Under the pieces are notes generated by a model, which ran no database searches, was not told the DNA's origin, and saw only the letters and a program-made list of their open reading frames with translations. DNA of 64,000 nucleotides, from NCBI RefSeq assembly GCF_002860285.1, contig NZ_PGVF01000020.1, positions 1 to 64,000 on the forward strand, read 5' to 3'. This document shows, in pieces, positions 60,646 through 64,000 of the stretch. The position numbers and the translations under genes are program-made. The stretch comes from Bacillus sp. M6-12 (lineage in GTDB: Bacteria > Bacillota > Bacilli > Bacillales > DSM-1321). Within the stretch, counting starts at the first letter, position 1, and each line of letters begins with the position of its first letter.

Positions 60646-60692
60646 AAAAAGCTGGCTCAAAGGGATAGTAACCTTTTGAGCCAGCTTTTTTT
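60646..60692 (+). terminator. Terminator of the binding protein gene
   Basis: AAAAAGCTGGCTCAAA and TTTGAGCCAGCTTTTT form a 16-bp stem with a T tract. Confidence 0.95.
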
Positions 60693-60871
60693 AATAATCA
60701 GCGTACAATTATTAAAAAGAAAAATGAATTGGAGATAACGAATACCAAAACGAATGTATAAAAGGAGGATTAGGGACATATCCTGCAGAATTAAATGAAT
60801 TATATAGAAGTAGAAAACAGATGGGTCAAATTAGTTTGGATTAAATTTCATAATATAAGGGGGAGTGTCCG

Positions 60872-61417
60872 ATGCAGGAACAGAGATCAGCTTTACTTAT
60901 TATGGACGTACAATTTGGACCGCTTTGGGGAGCTTATAAAAAAGAAGAAATACTGTCAGTCATTCAAGCCATGATTAAAAAAGCTGAAGATGAGGAGATA
61001 CCGATTATTTATACCCAGCATGAAGAATTGCCGGGGGGATTTTTAATAAGAGGTTCGCAGTTTTGGCAGCTGGACCCCGTAATATCCCCGCGGCCGCAAG
61101 ATATTATAATCCATAAACAGGCTGCAGATGCCTTTTATCAAACTTCCCTTGAAGAAGAATTGAAAGTACTTGGGATAAACCATCTAGTAGTAACAGGAGC
61201 AAGAACAGAGTTTTGTGTTGATACCACTTGCCGTGCGGCATTGTCGTTAGGATTTGCAGTTACATTGGTTGAAGACGGTCATACAACGGTTGATGGAACG
61301 ATACCTGCCGAAACAATCATCAAGCACCATAACCATACATTAAGCACTGTTAACACTCCCCATAATAAAGTATCTGTTATGCCGGCAGATAAGATTAAGT
61401 TCGGAGCATATGTATAG
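60872..61417 (+). CDS. Isochorismatase-family cysteine hydrolase
   Basis: A 181-residue alpha/beta hydrolase with the catalytic triad D12 (LIMDVQ), K82 (IHKQAADAF) and C115 (ARTEFCVDTTCRAA). The family includes nicotinamidases, isochorismatases and ureidoacrylate hydrolases; substrate residues do not allow a choice. GGGGGAGTG precedes ATG. Monocistronic. Proximity to the siderophore genes alone does not prove an isochorismate role, as no ent/dhb genes are present. Confidence 0.9.
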   Translation: MQEQRSALLIMDVQFGPLWGAYKKEEILSVIQAMIKKAEDEEIPIIYTQHEELPGGFLIRGSQFWQLDPVISPRPQDIIIHKQAADAFYQTSLEEELKVLGINHLVVTGARTEFCVDTTCRAALSLGFAVTLVEDGHTTVDGTIPAETIIKHHNHTLSTVNTPHNKVSVMPADKIKFGAYV

Positions 61418-61450
61418 ATTTACACCTGATTTTTATAGACCAGTGAGATA

Positions 61451-61481
61451 ACTCCTATTCTGTAAAGAAGGGGGTTTTTTT
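61451..61481 (+). terminator. Weak terminator
   Basis: CTCC and GGGG pair over a long loop, followed by seven T. Confidence 0.4.
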
Positions 61482-61591
61482 ATTGGGCTGCAACTAAATG
61501 CTAATTATTGACATTTTTGAAGTGGTTATATAAAATTTGAACTGTATTAGTTATAAAAAAATAGAACAAGGAAAAGTAAGGTGGTTACCTT

Positions 61592-62497
61592 ATGTACGAA
61601 GTGGAAGTGGATTATGCGCCTGCATACGAGTTTATTACGAGCTTGTATTTCTACATTAATAAAGACCGGCTGAAAATCTATGAGCTGGGAACTGCATGGA
61701 AAAAGGAGATCGACCAGAAATTAACCCCCGTGTTTAAGGAAGCGTTAAAGGATAAGCGGATGGAGGTTATTCATAGGCTTAGTCTGCTGGTTCCCAAGTG
61801 TCCGGGAGATAGAACACCTGAAACCTTTATTTCATGGTTCAGGGGGCTTTCTCCATCTGAAATGTATGATTGCATGCTGCCTTGGGTACGTGAGATTCCA
61901 AAAGACATGTTTGTTTTGCATGAACACTTTGCATATCTATTCAATGAATGGAACGAACAGTATTTCCAACACATTGATCCGCTTATCCTTAATCTGTTGA
62001 AGCAGGATGCTAAAGAGAAAAGGGAGCTGCTCATAAATACCGCCCCTGCTGATTTAGTTGAGCAAAGTACGAATGGCATCCGCATTGAATCGGAACGTGT
62101 TCAAAAGCTGCTGCTGGTTCCTCAATACCATTATGCCCCTTCCAGTGTGATTGACTATTATGAAGGGTTCATCACTTGTTTATATCCTATAGAAAATACA
62201 TCGTCTTCACCGTTTATATCTAAAAGAGCGATTCATTATTTTAGCAGTTTGTCAGATGAAAACCGCGTTCTTATCCTAAAAAGCCTGTACGGATCAAAAA
62301 GGACTTTTAAAGAATTAATAGAAATAACGGGCCTTGCTAAGAGCAACCTTCATTATCATCTCGCCATGCTCCGTACTGCCGGGCTTATTCGGGCCCTTCA
62401 CTCAAGCGAAAGGGTTGAAAGCTATAGTCTTCGGCTGGACACTGCTTCTGAGATGCAGCAAAAATTTCTTTCTTATTTGAAGGGGGAAGCTACATGA
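61592..62497 (+). CDS. ArsR-type winged-helix regulator with N-terminal sensor
   Basis: A 301-residue protein: about 215 residues of unknown, helical N-terminal domain (DUF5937-like arrangement), then a winged HTH (KRAIHYFSSLSDENRVLILK, FKELIEITGLAKSNLHYHLA, TAGLI). TAAGGTGG precedes ATG. Its stop overlaps the start of the MFS gene by four bases (ATGA), so it probably controls the exporter it is coupled to. The ligand is unknown. Confidence 0.88.
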   Translation: MYEVEVDYAPAYEFITSLYFYINKDRLKIYELGTAWKKEIDQKLTPVFKEALKDKRMEVIHRLSLLVPKCPGDRTPETFISWFRGLSPSEMYDCMLPWVREIPKDMFVLHEHFAYLFNEWNEQYFQHIDPLILNLLKQDAKEKRELLINTAPADLVEQSTNGIRIESERVQKLLLVPQYHYAPSSVIDYYEGFITCLYPIENTSSSPFISKRAIHYFSSLSDENRVLILKSLYGSKRTFKELIEITGLAKSNLHYHLAMLRTAGLIRALHSSERVESYSLRLDTASEMQQKFLSYLKGEAT

Positions 62498-63717
62498 TAA
62501 AAGCCTGGAGGGAGTTTCACCCCGTAATAAAGATTATTTTGTCCGGTTCAGTTCTAACCAGCATGGGGAACGGCATGATTGTTCCTTATTTTGCGATTTA
62601 TTTGGGTGAGCATTCAAGCCTGTCGATTTCCCAAATTGGATTCTTTATCGGAGCCAGCTCATTAGCGGGAATGTTTGGAGGGTTTTTGGGAGGAACATTA
62701 TCAGATTTGCTAGGGAGAAGGAGGATCATGATTGCTTCATTATTTTTTTCCGCTTTTATCCTCCTCGGTCTTACCCTTCAGGAATTTCCTTATTTGCTTA
62801 TGATATTAACTGTTGTAAAAGGCTTTACGTTATCCTTTTTTGAACCATGCTCCAAGGCGCTAATTGCGGATTTGACAGAAAGCAGTATGCGTCTTCGCGC
62901 ATTTTCAATGAAGTACTTTTGCGGGAATTTGGGATTTGCGATCGGCCCCATTATCGGAACCATATTAGGGCTGACTGAAACCAGTGCAATGCCCTTTTTC
63001 ATTGCATTTATAATATTCCTGACCTACAGCATAGTGTTAAATCTATTACTTATTAAATTTAATGTAAGTACTGTTTCCGGGCCGGCTGAAAAGGTTACTT
63101 TTCAGGCTTCCTGTAAAGCCATGATGAAAGACCGGGTGCTGTTTTTATTTTTGGTTGGCGGACTGCTGGCAACTATAGTCCATGGGCAGTTTTCCGTCAC
63201 ATTGTCCCAATACTTCTATGCAGACTTTCAAAGCGGATTAGGATTTTTGGCGTTATTATGGTCAGCCCACTCACTAGTTATCATTCTATTTAGTGTCCCT
63301 ATTTCAGGTTTCATGGGTAAAAGGCCGCCGATGCATTCCATCATAATTGGCACAGCATTATTTGCAGCAGGAATTGCAGGATTTGGTTTATCGATAAATT
63401 TTCCCGCATTTTTAATCTCGATGATTGTTTTTACAATAGGAGAAATTTTTCTGATACCTGCAGAGTATGCCATCATTGATGAAATTACACCAGATTCTAT
63501 TCGCGGGACCTATTACGGGGCGGTAAGCTTTACGGCCTTAGGCTCCTTTATAGGACCAGGATTGTCGGGTTTCTTATTGACCCAGTTTAACAGTCAGATT
63601 ATGTTTACTGTCCTCTTTGCAATAGCAATTAGCAGTATCCTTTTCTATGGCTGGGGAATTCGGGCAAAAGGAATTAAAAGAGAATTGCTGGAAGTGCGGT
63701 TGAAGAAATCTTTGTAG
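62494..63717 (+). CDS. MFS transporter
   Basis: A 407-residue major facilitator with 12 predicted membrane helices. The loop 2-3 motif GGFLGGTLSDLLGRRR (about 68-83) is the MFS signature; FFEPCSKALIADLTE and the second half with IPAEYAIIDEITPDSIRGTYYG resemble YfkF/MdtH-like drug exporters. AAGGGGGAAGC precedes ATG, which overlaps the regulator stop. Probably drug or metabolite export controlled by the ArsR-type protein. Confidence 0.93.
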   Translation: MIKAWREFHPVIKIILSGSVLTSMGNGMIVPYFAIYLGEHSSLSISQIGFFIGASSLAGMFGGFLGGTLSDLLGRRRIMIASLFFSAFILLGLTLQEFPYLLMILTVVKGFTLSFFEPCSKALIADLTESSMRLRAFSMKYFCGNLGFAIGPIIGTILGLTETSAMPFFIAFIIFLTYSIVLNLLLIKFNVSTVSGPAEKVTFQASCKAMMKDRVLFLFLVGGLLATIVHGQFSVTLSQYFYADFQSGLGFLALLWSAHSLVIILFSVPISGFMGKRPPMHSIIIGTALFAAGIAGFGLSINFPAFLISMIVFTIGEIFLIPAEYAIIDEITPDSIRGTYYGAVSFTALGSFIGPGLSGFLLTQFNSQIMFTVLFAIAISSILFYGWGIRAKGIKRELLEVRLKKSL

Positions 63718-63721
63718 AAGA

Positions 63722-63748
63722 CTGTCTATTTTGCTGACAGCCTTTTTC
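63722..63748 (+). terminator. Terminator of the MFS gene
   Basis: CTGTC and GACAG stem followed by CCTTTTTCTT. Confidence 0.7.
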
Positions 63749-63858
63749 TTAGGTGAGCAACGAATATCGTATGGGACGTTCGTGGATGCGTGTGATGCAC
63801 AAAACCTATTGATGAGGATACATATTAGATATATTGCGAGTACGGGAGAGCTGAATAT

Positions 63859-64000
63859 ATGAAAAGTGTAACGGTAAGAGAAGCGAAATTAAATGATATT
63901 CAGGAAATTTTAGAAATCTACAACCAGGGCATTGAAGACAGAATAGCCACATTAGAATCAGAAATTAAGGATTTACCCTATATGAAGGAATGGTTTGGGA
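63859..64000 (+). CDS. GNAT N-acetyltransferase, 5' part only
   Basis: ATG 63859 after GGGAGAG; the window ends inside the gene after 47 codons (KSVTVREAKLNDIQEILEIY, then NQGIEDRIATLESEIKDLPY). The YNQGIEDRIATLE pattern is typical of phosphinothricin acetyltransferase-like (Pat/ArsN) GNAT proteins. The acetyl-CoA motif lies beyond the window. Confidence 0.82.
   Translation, partial: MKSVTVREAKLNDIQEILEIYNQGIEDRIATLESEIKDLPYMKEWFG

Overview
The window comes from a low-GC, endospore-forming Bacillaceae chromosome (Bacillus sensu lato; I cannot fix the genus). The evidence is the 5S-tRNA cluster, the block rocF / sigW-rsiW / cdaA-cdaR-glmM / glmS ribozyme-glmS, small Spo0E- and YhcN-type sporulation proteins, AGGAGG-type ribosome binding sites with frequent TTG/GTG starts, and Bacillus-type sigma-A, sigma-W, sigma-B, Fur and CcpA sites.

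Layout. 1-1230: 5S rRNA and eleven tRNAs. 1.4-10.4 kb: conserved core, with arginase, a Spo0E-like phosphatase, the SigW/RsiW envelope-stress pair, the c-di-AMP cyclase CdaA with CdaR, then GlmM and the ribozyme-controlled GlmS for cell-wall amino sugars. 10.5-18.6 kb: accessory redox region with a cupin protein, a MerR-SDR operon behind a 19-bp-spacer promoter, a quinone/aldehyde-type reductase operon containing one dead SDR, and a MarR gene whose palindrome recurs in front of three divergent or neighbouring reductase genes. 18.7-25.2 kb: decay zone, with KimA and CorA remnants fused by a deletion, a multiply frameshifted IS1182-type element, an intact BCCT osmolyte transporter and a dead YetF-type gene. 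25.6-28.4 kb: cation transport (CPA2 antiporter, KtrB-type K+ channel). 28.5-29 kb: a scar joining the 3' ends of two unrelated genes. 29.4 kb: a second copy of the cupin gene.

30.3-35.5 kb is the most coherent functional island: a reactive-sulfur (persulfide) detoxification cluster like B. subtilis yrkDEFHIJ. A CstR-type repressor, DsrE, rhodaneses, a TusA-rhodanese fusion, a rhodanese-persulfide dioxygenase, TusA and a TauE exporter are punctuated by six ATACCC-N4-GGGTAT palindromes. Two dead paralogues (TusA, rhodanese) lie inside it.

35.5-46 kb is again rich in remnants (IS21-like end, NCS2 permease tail, PHP phosphoesterase with two in-frame stops, truncated integrase, IS110 fragment). 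Between them are live genes: MEDS, a long SDR with a Q/Y/M/P-rich head, SUKH, a MaoC-like hotdog and an RsbR-like protein behind a textbook sigma-B promoter. A short palindromic repeat with core GGGGCAGGTTAGTT or GGTGCGTTAGTT recurs at least twelve times between 10.8 and 44.7 kb. 46.5-55.8 kb: thioesterase behind a cre site, PhnA with a frameshifted tail, DUF202, DUF2243-CtaG, several very small hydrophilic proteins, an N/G-rich YhcN lipoprotein and cysteine synthase. 55.9-60.6 kb: a Fur-controlled siderophore uptake system (FhuF-type reductase, ATPase, two permeases, divergent binding lipoprotein). 60.9-64 kb: isochorismatase-type hydrolase, an ArsR-type regulator overlapping an MFS exporter, and a GNAT gene cut by the window end.

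I found no CRISPR array, prophage module or clear new defence system. The best candidates for new biology are the dispersed repeat family, the MarR reductase regulon, the multi-operator sulfur island with its Cys-less rhodanese, and several unannotated small proteins, notably a 33-residue peptide gene at 44.8 kb. All identifications are by reading motifs; no database search was run.
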